DNA from: CAYLMG01 sp964464635
GTDB lineage: Bacteria > Planctomycetota > Phycisphaerae > Sedimentisphaerales > Anaerobacaceae
Assembly (NCBI GenBank): GCA_964464635.1
Contig: CAYXGT010000065.1
Span: 1 to 15,975, forward strand
DNA: 15,975 nt
Direction of reading: 5' to 3'
In this document: piece by piece, positions 1 through 6,510 of the stretch
Numbering within the stretch: position 1 is the stretch's first letter
How the letters are laid out: each line of letters begins with the position of its first letter
Position numbers and translations under genes: made by a program
Notes under the pieces: generated by a model
Seen by the model: only the letters and a program-made list of their open reading frames with translations
The model's database searches: none
Told to the model about the DNA's origin: nothing

Positions 1-50
1 GTTGCCGGGTTGAAAACCCGGTGTCCTAGACCTGCCTAGACGATGGGGCC
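1..50 (-). tRNA. tRNA-Glu (anticodon TTC), 3' part cut by window edge
   Basis: Read on the minus strand, the gene begins at 50 with the acceptor strand GGCCCCA and continues into a D arm (CGTCTAG...TAGGA). The anticodon arm has stem CCGGG/CCCGG (17-21 with 5-9) and loop TTTTCAA (10-16), so the anticodon TTC lies at 12-14. This matches the usual bacterial tRNA-Glu layout. The variable loop, T arm and 3' acceptor strand lie outside the window. The ferredoxin gene upstream is on the same strand and 43 nt away. Confidence 0.93.
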
Positions 51-93
51 AACATTAGTAATGAGTATTTAGTTTTGAGTTTTTAGCTAAGAG

Positions 94-267
94 CTATTCG
101 AGGCTGATTGCCTCGACCGGACAGACATCAACACAGACGCCGCAGTCAATGCACAATTCCTTGTCAATCACAGCTTTTCCGTTTTCCATCTTTATTGCAT
201 CGCTGGGGCACTCGGTTACGCAGGATTCACAGCCGGTACATTTTTGTTTATCTACTTTTGCTGGCAT
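94..267 (-). CDS. 2[4Fe-4S] ferredoxin, 57 aa
   Basis: A small soluble electron carrier holding two [4Fe-4S] clusters. The translated protein has two classical motifs: CxxCxxCxxxCP at C10, C13, C16, C20-P21 and again at C39, C42, C45, C49-P50. These are arranged in the symmetric duplicated fold of clostridial-type ferredoxins, and the length is typical. ATG is at 267. A purine-rich ribosome binding site (GAAAGGGA on the minus strand, about 275-282) lies about 7 nt upstream and supports this start. It sits between the TPR/HEAT gene and tRNA-Glu, all on the minus strand, and has no neighbouring oxidoreductase that would reveal its partner. It is probably a general cytoplasmic ferredoxin. The family assignment is secure from the eight cysteines, but the physiological partner is unknown. 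Confidence 0.95.
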   Translation of the reverse strand: MPAKVDKQKCTGCESCVTECPSDAIKMENGKAVIDKELCIDCGVCVDVCPVEAISLE

Positions 268-425
268 TTATTATTCCCTTTCAAAAATAAATGAAAATTT
301 ATAGCCGAACTGCGGGATTTTACAAAATTATTATTATTTTACAACACTAATTTTTCCGGAATTCTGATGATACTGGGAAAATGTTCGCAGTTCTCTGTTT
401 TTTGCTGTTATTCGCTGCAGGCCGC

Positions 426-2873
426 TTACTGTGCAGAATTGGAGTCTATTTGATTCGGCTCGATTAGAAGAGGTACAACAGGCTCAGGTTTGCTCTGCGG
501 CTCAGGTGCTGTGCCTCCGAAAGCAACAGCCATTTCCCTGACTAACTGGTTTGAATCGTACCTTGCTGTCCAGTCGAGGATTTTGCCGGAGCTGTATCCG
601 TTTTTTGCGAGCAGATACAGTGCCATCAGCCTTACAGGCCATTCGTTATCGTCCAGGTTTTCTGCAACATCGTTTGTTAGTGTGCTGTCCAGTATCATCT
701 CGGCCATCGCCGCCATAGTTTGTGTTCTTACGTTCCAGTCCTCATCCTTTAGACATTCCTGCAGGATGGATTTCAATACAGCCGGCATCCAGTCCGCGTA
801 CACAGGTTTATAGGAAATTAGTCGTTTTTGCATATCCTGTTGCTCGGCCAGCAGAGCGGCAAAAAGCTTTGCTGTTCTGAGTTTTTGTCCCTGGTGTCCT
901 CTTGAAAGAGAGTTTATTTGACGCCGCAGGGATGCAGAGGATATCTTCTCGGCAGTTCTGGTGGCCCGGTACACTAACGGCTCTATATCTGCGAGGCTGT
1001 TTTCGACTTTTTTATCTTCCGTTATGAAAGGGTCAAGATAAAATGTGAATAATATTCCCAAAGAGGCCTGTGGGTGATTGGCAAGTGTTCTTCTGAGCTC
1101 ACCGATGTTAAGATTTAGCGGAATCAGCAGACTTTTTTTCGATTTAATTTGTACAGTGGGCTGGTATTTGACAGAGAGCAGTTTCGGTATATCTTTGTTT
1201 ATATCACCCCTGATTTTGGCATCGACTCTTATATTGCCGCTGAACAAACCGTTATCGGAGATGATGAGCGGTTCTGTGGAATTGTTTGTAATTGTCAGTG
1301 ATGCTTCGAAATCTGTGTCGTAGGTGAACCTGGTACCGCGAAGGTTCGCCTGAACGGAGAGTATCTTATCAGGCGGCATAAATTTTGGAACTAAAGGTCG
1401 TTTGAGACTATTTGTCAGCACTCTTTCAATGGCCTGGGCATTGAACTGCGGTGTGTATTTTTCTGCCTGTTCGGACAGTTTTTGCCTGGCGAATTCAGCT
1501 TCAAATGAGCCGGCATCTTTTTCGATTGCCTCTTTTAGTGATTGGATAGCCGCTTGTCTCTGGCCCTGTGAAATCTGAACCAGTGCCAGTGCCAGATTGG
1601 CTATTTGGTTTAGCTGAAATTTTTGTGCAATTTCTTCTGCCTGTTGTATCTGTTCCTTCATCACCAGTGAATACGCCAGAAGGCCGTTTGTTGTCGGCGA
1701 ATTGGGCTCGATTGCATGAGCTTTCGTTGCCCACTCAAGAGCCTGGTTTGCATCTTCTCTGGCGAAACAATAGAACCAGGCAAGGCTGCTGCAGGTCTCG
1801 ATTTTCGAGGGCTGCGATTGCGTGCCTGTATTGGTGAAATAATTTGCTTTTGCCTTTTTCTCGGCTTCTTCAAATATTTTCTCTGCCTGTTCGGTGTTGT
1901 CCATTTTCATAGACGCTTTTGCAGCGACGGCTTTCAGGATTAAGTCAAAGCCGACTTCCTTCTCGACTTCGTTGGTGATTTGCAGGCACTTGTACTGGTT
2001 TCTTTCCGTGTTATAAGCGCTGATTGACCACGGCAGATAAATATAGGAAGGCAGTTTCTGTGATGGATAAAGATAACGATACAACTGTGAGCAGTATTCG
2101 TAAGCATCCGTGGCGGTCTGATACATTTGTAGTTTTCTCGCGTGTTCGGCGAAATTCACTGCCGCATCGATATCGAGAGGATTTTCTCCGAAAATATTTC
2201 TGAGATATTCGAGGTATACGATGCTATTTACTTGTTCCGGTACGAGTTCGAGCAGTTTTGCAAATGCCAGCCTGTTGTATTTATTGGTATTGTATGCACT
2301 GATGAAAAACCTGCTGGCGTTCGGGTCCGACAGCTCGGTTCTTAAAAGGCCGGACGAGGTAAGCAGTTCGCTGCTTAGATAATTGCTTTTGGCTCTTAAG
2401 ATTAATAACAGTTCGCCGATGAGCTGTTCTCGCTCGTCGCGATTGTTTGTTTTGTCCAGCAGATAAGAAGCCGCCATTTTTAAGGTGCTGCGGTCGGCCT
2501 TTTCATCCAGATAGCCTGTAAGGAGCTCGTATATTAAATCTGAACGATTGCGTTCGGAATATCGCCAGCTTAGTTGAATCAGGTCACAAACGAAGTAGTC
2601 TGCGTCATTGTTTAAATCTCTTGCAGCTTTTAACAAGACTATTGCCTGTTCGGCTTTGAGCTGGTCTATATTTTCGCTGTGAATAATATCACTGGCTAAG
2701 TTGTAAAAAGCAAGGCTGCAGGATTCTGAAGAAAGCTGCTCGCCCTCTGAAACCGGCTGAGCTGTTGCAATCGGGGCGCAAAATAAAAATGAGAAGACAA
2801 AAAGTCCTGTCAGCTTTAATACGGCGGTGTTTACATATCCTTGCTGTTCTTTGCGAATATCTTTTTTAAACAT
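426..2873 (-). CDS. Exported TPR-repeat protein with C-terminal HEAT-like repeats, 815 aa
   Basis: I do not recognise a named family. The N-terminus has a basic stretch, then a hydrophobic segment (residues about 18-36) ending in ATA before Q39, a good Sec signal peptide with likely cleavage at 38/39. Helical repeats resembling TPR fill about residues 50-470 and are clearest at 320-470 (alternating Ala/Leu/Tyr helices, for example around ALEWATKAHAIEPNS at 378-392). A beta-rich segment follows at about 500-620. HEAT-like helices lie at about 690-785 (DEDWNVRTQTMAAMAEM, then DDNEWPVRLMALYLLAKNG). The end is a Pro/Gln/Glu-rich tail (786-815). The start has a GGAGGG ribosome site 4 nt upstream. 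It follows murJ by 166 nt on the same strand, so an envelope or scaffold role is plausible, but this rests on position only. Confidence 0.85.
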   Translation of the reverse strand: MFKKDIRKEQQGYVNTAVLKLTGLFVFSFLFCAPIATAQPVSEGEQLSSESCSLAFYNLASDIIHSENIDQLKAEQAIVLLKAARDLNNDADYFVCDLIQLSWRYSERNRSDLIYELLTGYLDEKADRSTLKMAASYLLDKTNNRDEREQLIGELLLILRAKSNYLSSELLTSSGLLRTELSDPNASRFFISAYNTNKYNRLAFAKLLELVPEQVNSIVYLEYLRNIFGENPLDIDAAVNFAEHARKLQMYQTATDAYEYCSQLYRYLYPSQKLPSYIYLPWSISAYNTERNQYKCLQITNEVEKEVGFDLILKAVAAKASMKMDNTEQAEKIFEEAEKKAKANYFTNTGTQSQPSKIETCSSLAWFYCFAREDANQALEWATKAHAIEPNSPTTNGLLAYSLVMKEQIQQAEEIAQKFQLNQIANLALALVQISQGQRQAAIQSLKEAIEKDAGSFEAEFARQKLSEQAEKYTPQFNAQAIERVLTNSLKRPLVPKFMPPDKILSVQANLRGTRFTYDTDFEASLTITNNSTEPLIISDNGLFSGNIRVDAKIRGDINKDIPKLLSVKYQPTVQIKSKKSLLIPLNLNIGELRRTLANHPQASLGILFTFYLDPFITEDKKVENSLADIEPLVYRATRTAEKISSASLRRQINSLSRGHQGQKLRTAKLFAALLAEQQDMQKRLISYKPVYADWMPAVLKSILQECLKDEDWNVRTQTMAAMAEMILDSTLTNDVAENLDDNEWPVRLMALYLLAKNGYSSGKILDWTARYDSNQLVREMAVAFGGTAPEPQSKPEPVVPLLIEPNQIDSNSAQ

Positions 2874-2877
2874 TCAT

Positions 2878-2897
2878 CCCTCCGATTCTTCAATCGG
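2878..2897 (-). promoter_or_regulatory. Small hairpin overlapping the ribosome binding site of the TPR/HEAT gene
   Basis: On the minus-strand transcript a perfect 6-bp stem CCGATT/AATCGG (2892-2897 with 2882-2887) closes a GAAG tetraloop. The last two G of the stem are also the first two bases of the GGAGGG ribosome site (2878-2883), 4 nt before the ATG at 2873. This is a direct sequence observation. That it tunes translation is inference. Confidence 0.45.
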
Positions 2898-3039
2898 TAC
2901 GTTTCCATTCGGCTCAGACCGATAATTTTAGACAAATGTACTGACAGAGTACGGTCCTGCAGTATTATTTCGGGCATTTTGAACATCCGCTTTAAGCATA
3001 AATCCTGCATAAATTGAGTATTCTTATCAGCTTATGCTT

Positions 3040-4635
3040 TTAGGGCTTATCATGTCTGTTCGAGCCTAAAAGGGCGATTTCCCTTATATGCAAAAGCCTT
3101 GCTGCCAGCAGATAAATGCCGGCTGCAGCAGGTACGACGACTGCGAGCCTTAGAATATCAAATCGTGTGCCGTCAGGCAAGTTTCTTAAAATATATAAGA
3201 ATCCTCCACCCACCGCAGACATAGCTGCTGTTGCTGCAGCTGTTTTAAGTATTGTTACTGCAAGCTGGTCCAATAATGTGCCCTGCATAATTTTTTGAAG
3301 GGCGACAATCAAAATTATGACCTGAATGTATGAGCATATAGCGGTCGAAAGCGCCAGGCCGGCTGTTCCCATAGGCCAGACGAGACTCAGGTTGAGAACA
3401 ATATTGATAACGACTGCCACAAGTGCGCTTTTGGCCGGTATTTTGGAATCCTGCATAGAGTAAAACGCGCGAGTGAGAATCTGCTGCAGAAAATAACCGC
3501 TCAGCCCCAGGGTGTAAAAGCAGAGCACTATTGCTGTAGATGTTGTATCGGCTTCGGTGAATTTTCCGCGTTCGAAAAGGACAGCTACTATTTGATTGCG
3601 AACAAGTAATAATCCTGCAGTTGCCGGCAGAGCAATAAAGATTGTTCCTCTCAAGCCCTGTGAAATTGTTTTGTTCAGGGCGGACAAATCTTTTTTTGCC
3701 GCCTGTGAGCTCATAACCGGAAAGATTGCCGTCGCAAGTGCGATGCCGAGCACACCAAGTGGAAACTGATAAAGCCGCTGTGCATAGAATAGATGTGAAA
3801 CTGCGCCTGCTTTAAGCGGGTAATTTATCTGCCTTGCGAACAGGGTGAAAAACGGGCCCTTGTCGAGAGAACCTGAAAGCCATTTGGCAATGATGTCGTC
3901 AACCAGCGTATTTAATTGTGTTACTGTAAGGCCTAAAATCATCGGTCCCATCAGCAGAATGGTTTTTCTGAAAGCTTCGGAATTGACGGCCCATTGCGGC
4001 CTGATTGAGATGCCGTTGGCCCTCAATGCAGGTATCTGGATTGCGAGCTGTGCGATACCTGCGATGATGACTGCTGCTGCAACAATAAAGGTTTGCGTTT
4101 GCGGCTCGATACCAAAAATCCATCCGCTGATACAAAGGCTGGCAATCAAAAAGATGTTGAGAATGATTGGAGCCGCTGCCGGTGCCGCAAAGTGCCGGTG
4201 TGCGTTTAGTAAGCCGGCGATAATTGCAACCTCGCAAATCAGCAGCATATAGGGAAGCATAATGCCGGCGAGTGCGAACATCTGTTTGGTGCTCTCGAAC
4301 GGGGCAAAAAATTTGTAGTAAGTCCAGATAAACGCTTCACCCGCCAGTACTATTAAGGTCAGGAGCAAAAATATTACAGTAACTGTCGTATTGGCCAGGG
4401 CCTTTGCCTGGGCAGGGTCTTTTTGTAATTGCTCGCTGTAAACGGGTATCAGTGACGAGCCGGCTGCACCTTCCCCGAAGAGCCTGCGGGCAAGATTGGG
4501 AATTTTAAATGCGATTACCCAGCCGTCCATAACGCCTCCGGCACCGAGAAAATATGCGAAGCTCATATCCCTCAGCATACCAAAGACCCTGCTGAGTGCC
4601 GTAAGAGAAGCAATTTGTCTAAAGCCTTTAATCAT
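3040..4635 (-). CDS. murJ: MurJ lipid II flippase
   Basis: An integral membrane protein of the MOP exporter superfamily that moves lipid II across the cytoplasmic membrane for peptidoglycan assembly. The 531-residue product has the family N-terminal signature (ALSRVFGMLRD, R16, R22, D23), then D37 and the FKIPNLARRLFGEGA segment with R50/R51. These correspond to the conserved arginines needed for substrate binding in studied MurJ proteins. Many hydrophobic helices cover the rest, and the length is normal for the family. The ATG at 4635 has an AAGGG ribosome site 9 nt upstream, inside the preceding 27-codon duplicate of its own 5' end. Its neighbours, rodA upstream and an exported repeat protein downstream, fit a cell-wall elongation operon. 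The first 8 nt overlap the stop of the duplicate ORF, suggesting translational coupling. Confidence 0.96.
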   Translation of the reverse strand: MIKGFRQIASLTALSRVFGMLRDMSFAYFLGAGGVMDGWVIAFKIPNLARRLFGEGAAGSSLIPVYSEQLQKDPAQAKALANTTVTVIFLLLTLIVLAGEAFIWTYYKFFAPFESTKQMFALAGIMLPYMLLICEVAIIAGLLNAHRHFAAPAAAPIILNIFLIASLCISGWIFGIEPQTQTFIVAAAVIIAGIAQLAIQIPALRANGISIRPQWAVNSEAFRKTILLMGPMILGLTVTQLNTLVDDIIAKWLSGSLDKGPFFTLFARQINYPLKAGAVSHLFYAQRLYQFPLGVLGIALATAIFPVMSSQAAKKDLSALNKTISQGLRGTIFIALPATAGLLLVRNQIVAVLFERGKFTEADTTSTAIVLCFYTLGLSGYFLQQILTRAFYSMQDSKIPAKSALVAVVINIVLNLSLVWPMGTAGLALSTAICSYIQVIILIVALQKIMQGTLLDQLAVTILKTAAATAAMSAVGGGFLYILRNLPDGTRFDILRLAVVVPAAAGIYLLAARLLHIREIALLGSNRHDKP

Positions 4636-4711
4636 AGCTAATATCCCTTAGCAGGCCAAAGACCCTGCTGAGCGCCATAAGAGATGCAGTTGATTTAAAA
4701 CTTTTAATCAT
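4562..4711 (-). repeat. Diverged direct repeat of the murJ 5' end
   Basis: Bases 4562-4635 (the murJ start) and 4638-4711 (the upstream copy) align without gaps over 74 positions with 13 mismatches, about 82% identity by hand count. Mismatches fall at codon positions 1, 2 and 3 in the ratio 3:4:6, so there is only weak sign of selection on the protein. The match covers the first 24 to 25 codons. Confidence 0.9.
4628..4711 (-). pseudogene. 27-codon murJ 5' duplicate (remnant or leader ORF)
   Basis: Between rodA and murJ is a short frame that begins with ATG at 4711 and ends with TAA at 4628-4630. Residues 1-25 match 18 of the first 25 residues of MurJ, including the intact core ALSRVFG-LRD; position 26 is Tyr versus Phe. 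The ATG lies 3 nt after the rodA stop, and the TAA overlaps the first 8 nt of murJ in another frame. It also carries the murJ ribosome site. It has no good ribosome site of its own, so any translation would depend on ribosomes finishing rodA. It could be the 5' stump of a lost second murJ, or a short tandem duplication now acting as a coupling leader. It is too short to be a working flippase. Confidence 0.8.
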
Positions 4712-4714
4712 ATT

Positions 4715-5965
4715 TCATTTTGGCAGTTTCGGGGCGACGCTAAAAGGCCTTCGTCTGCCTATATTATTCAGTAACCCGACAGCGGTCATACTGACCAGAA
4801 GGCTCGAGCCTCCGTAACTTACAAGCGGCAGAGTCAGTCCTGTGATGGGCATCAGTCCCACCGTCATCCCGACATTTACAAGAACCTCGACAACGAACAT
4901 AGCGACAATACCTGCGGCTGCGAGTTTTGCAAAAGGCTCGGTGTTACTGGTTGCGATTTCCAGTCCGCAGATGATGAAAATTATATAAACAGCTAATATA
5001 AAAACAGACCCGAAGAAACCCCATTGGTGAGCGATAACCGCGAAGATAAAGTCATTGTGTCTTTCGGGAAGGAAATCATATTTTACAAAAGGACCTTTTG
5101 CAAAGCCGTATCCTTTCATTCTGCCGGAGGCGACGGAGTATTTTGAGCGTATCAGGTGATAGCCCCAGTCGTTTTCCCATTTGCGCATACTGAAATTGCT
5201 GTCAACGAGTATGTTGGCGAGCTTCGGGTTCTGCTCTGCTTTTTCGCGGAACCAGCCGTACTGCAGAAGGATGCTGCTTATCCTCGTTTTCTGATAATTT
5301 TTCATATTTAGCCACAGCAGCGGACTTACCAGAACCGCCAGTAAAATTATTATCACAAGATGCTTTACCCGTGCGCCTGCAAGAAAAAGCATAGTAAAAA
5401 AAATCGGCATCATAAGCATAACGGTGCCCAGGTCCGGCTCGAGCAGAATCAAAATCATCGGAAGCAGTGTCAATGCGAACGGCCCGATAAGCGATGTGAA
5501 GTTGCGGTAGTTGCTTCTGTAACGAAGATACCAGGCAAGTGCCAGTATGTATGCAAGCTTGCATATTTCCGAAGGCTGTATGTTCAGGCCGACAATCGGT
5601 ATTCGTATCCATCGGTAAGCGTTGTTGCGCTCGGCAATAAGTGAATCAGGAATATCTGTTACATATTTATCGATCATTAAAAGTGCCAGCAGCAAAAGAA
5701 CGGCTGCATATATCCAGTAGCTTAGTCTTGCGAGCAGGCGGTAATGAATTAAATTGATGAAGATAAATGCAGCGGCACCAATAAAGGCAAAGATGATTTG
5801 TTTTTTCCAGAGGTTGGCGAGCTGGCCGGAGTCGCTTGCCAAGCTCGGCTCAGCGGGGTGGCCGATTGTGTAAATGGTTATGATACCGGCGGCAATCAGC
5901 ACAACGGCGGTAATAATCAGTATGCCTCTGACATTTATCAATCGTCCTGTTAGAATGTTTTCCAT
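4715..5965 (-). CDS. rodA: RodA, SEDS-family peptidoglycan glycosyltransferase
   Basis: The elongasome SEDS enzyme that polymerises lipid II glycan strands, working with a class B penicillin-binding protein. The 416-residue product has many membrane helices and these SEDS motifs: NAYRWIRIP...QPSE (115-133), EPDLGT (176-181), FLPERHNDFIFAV (298-310, with D305 at the putative catalytic position) and NVGMTVGLMP...PLVSYGGSS (364-388). The NVGMT...YGGSS end favours RodA over FtsW. Two oddities stand out. There is an insertion of about 25 residues between the conserved YQ-R segment (224-228) and the GY-x5-Y segment (268-275), compared with my memory of E. coli RodA. The usual HTDFIF...EELG reads HNDFIF...HQWG. 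No ribosome site precedes the ATG at 5965. A promoter candidate is so close that the message may be leaderless. murJ follows, as expected for a wall-synthesis operon. Confidence 0.94.
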   Translation of the reverse strand: MENILTGRLINVRGILIITAVVLIAAGIITIYTIGHPAEPSLASDSGQLANLWKKQIIFAFIGAAAFIFINLIHYRLLARLSYWIYAAVLLLLALLMIDKYVTDIPDSLIAERNNAYRWIRIPIVGLNIQPSEICKLAYILALAWYLRYRSNYRNFTSLIGPFALTLLPMILILLEPDLGTVMLMMPIFFTMLFLAGARVKHLVIIILLAVLVSPLLWLNMKNYQKTRISSILLQYGWFREKAEQNPKLANILVDSNFSMRKWENDWGYHLIRSKYSVASGRMKGYGFAKGPFVKYDFLPERHNDFIFAVIAHQWGFFGSVFILAVYIIFIICGLEIATSNTEPFAKLAAAGIVAMFVVEVLVNVGMTVGLMPITGLTLPLVSYGGSSLLVSMTAVGLLNNIGRRRPFSVAPKLPK

Positions 5966-5974
5966 AAATAGAGC

Positions 5975-6002
5975 AAAATAGCAGAAAAAGGGTGTTTTTC
6001 AA
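5975..6002 (-). promoter_or_regulatory. Sigma70-type promoter candidate for rodA-murJ
   Basis: On the minus strand TTGAAA (5997-6002) is followed after 16 nt by TATTTT (5975-5980). Only 9 nt separate the -10 box from the rodA ATG at 5965, so transcription would start 0-3 nt before the ATG. This agrees with the missing ribosome site. The region is AT-rich, which raises the chance of a random match. Confidence 0.45.
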
Positions 6003-6210
6003 AGCGGTACGTAAAATATTAGCAAAATTTTTTTGTTGGAGTAATAAGGGCTCTTGAAACCGGCCTCGTACTTAAAAAAAACAGAAAACGACTTTTTGTT
6101 CCCGTGGAACAGCAAAAAAGCCTTTTTGGTATATGCTGGTTGCCCGAAGGACCGGTTTTTATGGGAATTATGATTTTTTTGCAATTTTCTTTGTTTTTTT
6201 AAGTTTTTCC
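6003..6210. other. AT-rich divergent intergenic region, no gene seen
   Basis: The 545-nt gap between rodA and the dockerin gene (5966-6510) separates divergent transcription units. Its left part, described here, is rich in A and T runs and holds no convincing gene. A 61-codon minus-strand frame (5999-6184) is lysine/phenylalanine-rich low-complexity translation without a ribosome site and is not called. The flanks hold the rodA promoter candidate (5975-6002) and the rightward promoter candidate (6211-6239). Confidence 0.5.
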
Positions 6211-6239
6211 TTGATTTATTTGCAGGTTTGTGGTATTTT
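6211..6239 (+). promoter_or_regulatory. Sigma70-type promoter candidate for the dockerin gene
   Basis: TTGATT (6211-6216) and TATTTT (6234-6239) are separated by exactly 17 nt, giving four of six matches to each consensus box. The predicted start near 6246 would leave a leader of about 265 nt before the ATG at 6511. Confidence 0.5.
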
Positions 6240-6245
6240 GATGAT

Positions 6246-6510
6246 AACCTTTGCCAGTGTTGTTAACAGTTGTGCGTAGTATTTCGTGAGCACTCAGTTG
6301 CGCACGCGTTTGCGCCTGTTGGCGAGAAAGGAGGTTGGAGGGTAGCAAATATTGCTTTTCGGTTCTCCTGTCGGCCGAAATCTTTGTTCATTTGGTCTTA
6401 GTACCGGGCCTGATGAGCAAATACTGTTAAGGATTATTAGGCTGGAAAGAAACCAAAAATGCTGAGCGTGTGACTCGGCGAAGAAAAGACGAAGAAAGGA
6501 AGGTTGTGTT
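6246..6510 (+). other. Long, possibly structured 5' leader of the dockerin gene
   Basis: About 265 nt separate the promoter candidate from the ATG. I see several small helices: GCGCA/TGCGC around 6300-6315, which competes with CGCC/GGCG just downstream (about 6313-6324), and TTTCGG (6357-6362) pairing with CCGAAA (6375-6380). The 11-mer AGCAAATATTG (6344-6354) recurs with one change at 6416-6426. A GGAGGG (about 6337-6342) precedes a 37-codon TTG-initiated frame (6352-6465). I cannot match it to a known riboswitch class. The gene's own ribosome site, AAGGAAGG, lies just before 6504. Confidence 0.4.

Noticed and set aside
1..21. GC-rich hairpin at the window start, terminator-like
   Set aside because: It is the anticodon arm of the minus-strand tRNA-Glu; there is no T run.
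108..290. 60-codon plus-strand frame at the ferredoxin
   Set aside because: It is antisense to the ferredoxin, whose eight conserved cysteines show the true strand.
307..393. Inverted repeat GAACTGCG/CGCAGTTC between the ferredoxin and the TPR gene
   Set aside because: The arms are 71 nt apart with no T run; 8-bp matches at this distance are expected by chance.
2994..3039. Inverted repeat AAGCATAA/TTATGCTT just after the murJ stop
   Set aside because: The stem is AT-rich, the loop is 30 nt and no T run follows; too weak to call a terminator.
5999..6184. 61-codon minus-strand frame upstream of rodA
   Set aside because: Lysine/phenylalanine-rich translation of A/T runs, no ribosome site, and it overlaps the rodA promoter candidate.
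6352..6465. 37-codon TTG frame in the dockerin leader
   Set aside because: The ribosome-like GGAGGG is well spaced, but the start is TTG and no family is recognised; kept only as a remark in the leader finding.
6246..6510. Cyclic di-GMP riboswitch in the dockerin leader
   Set aside because: I looked for the conserved GEMM core and could not place it convincingly.
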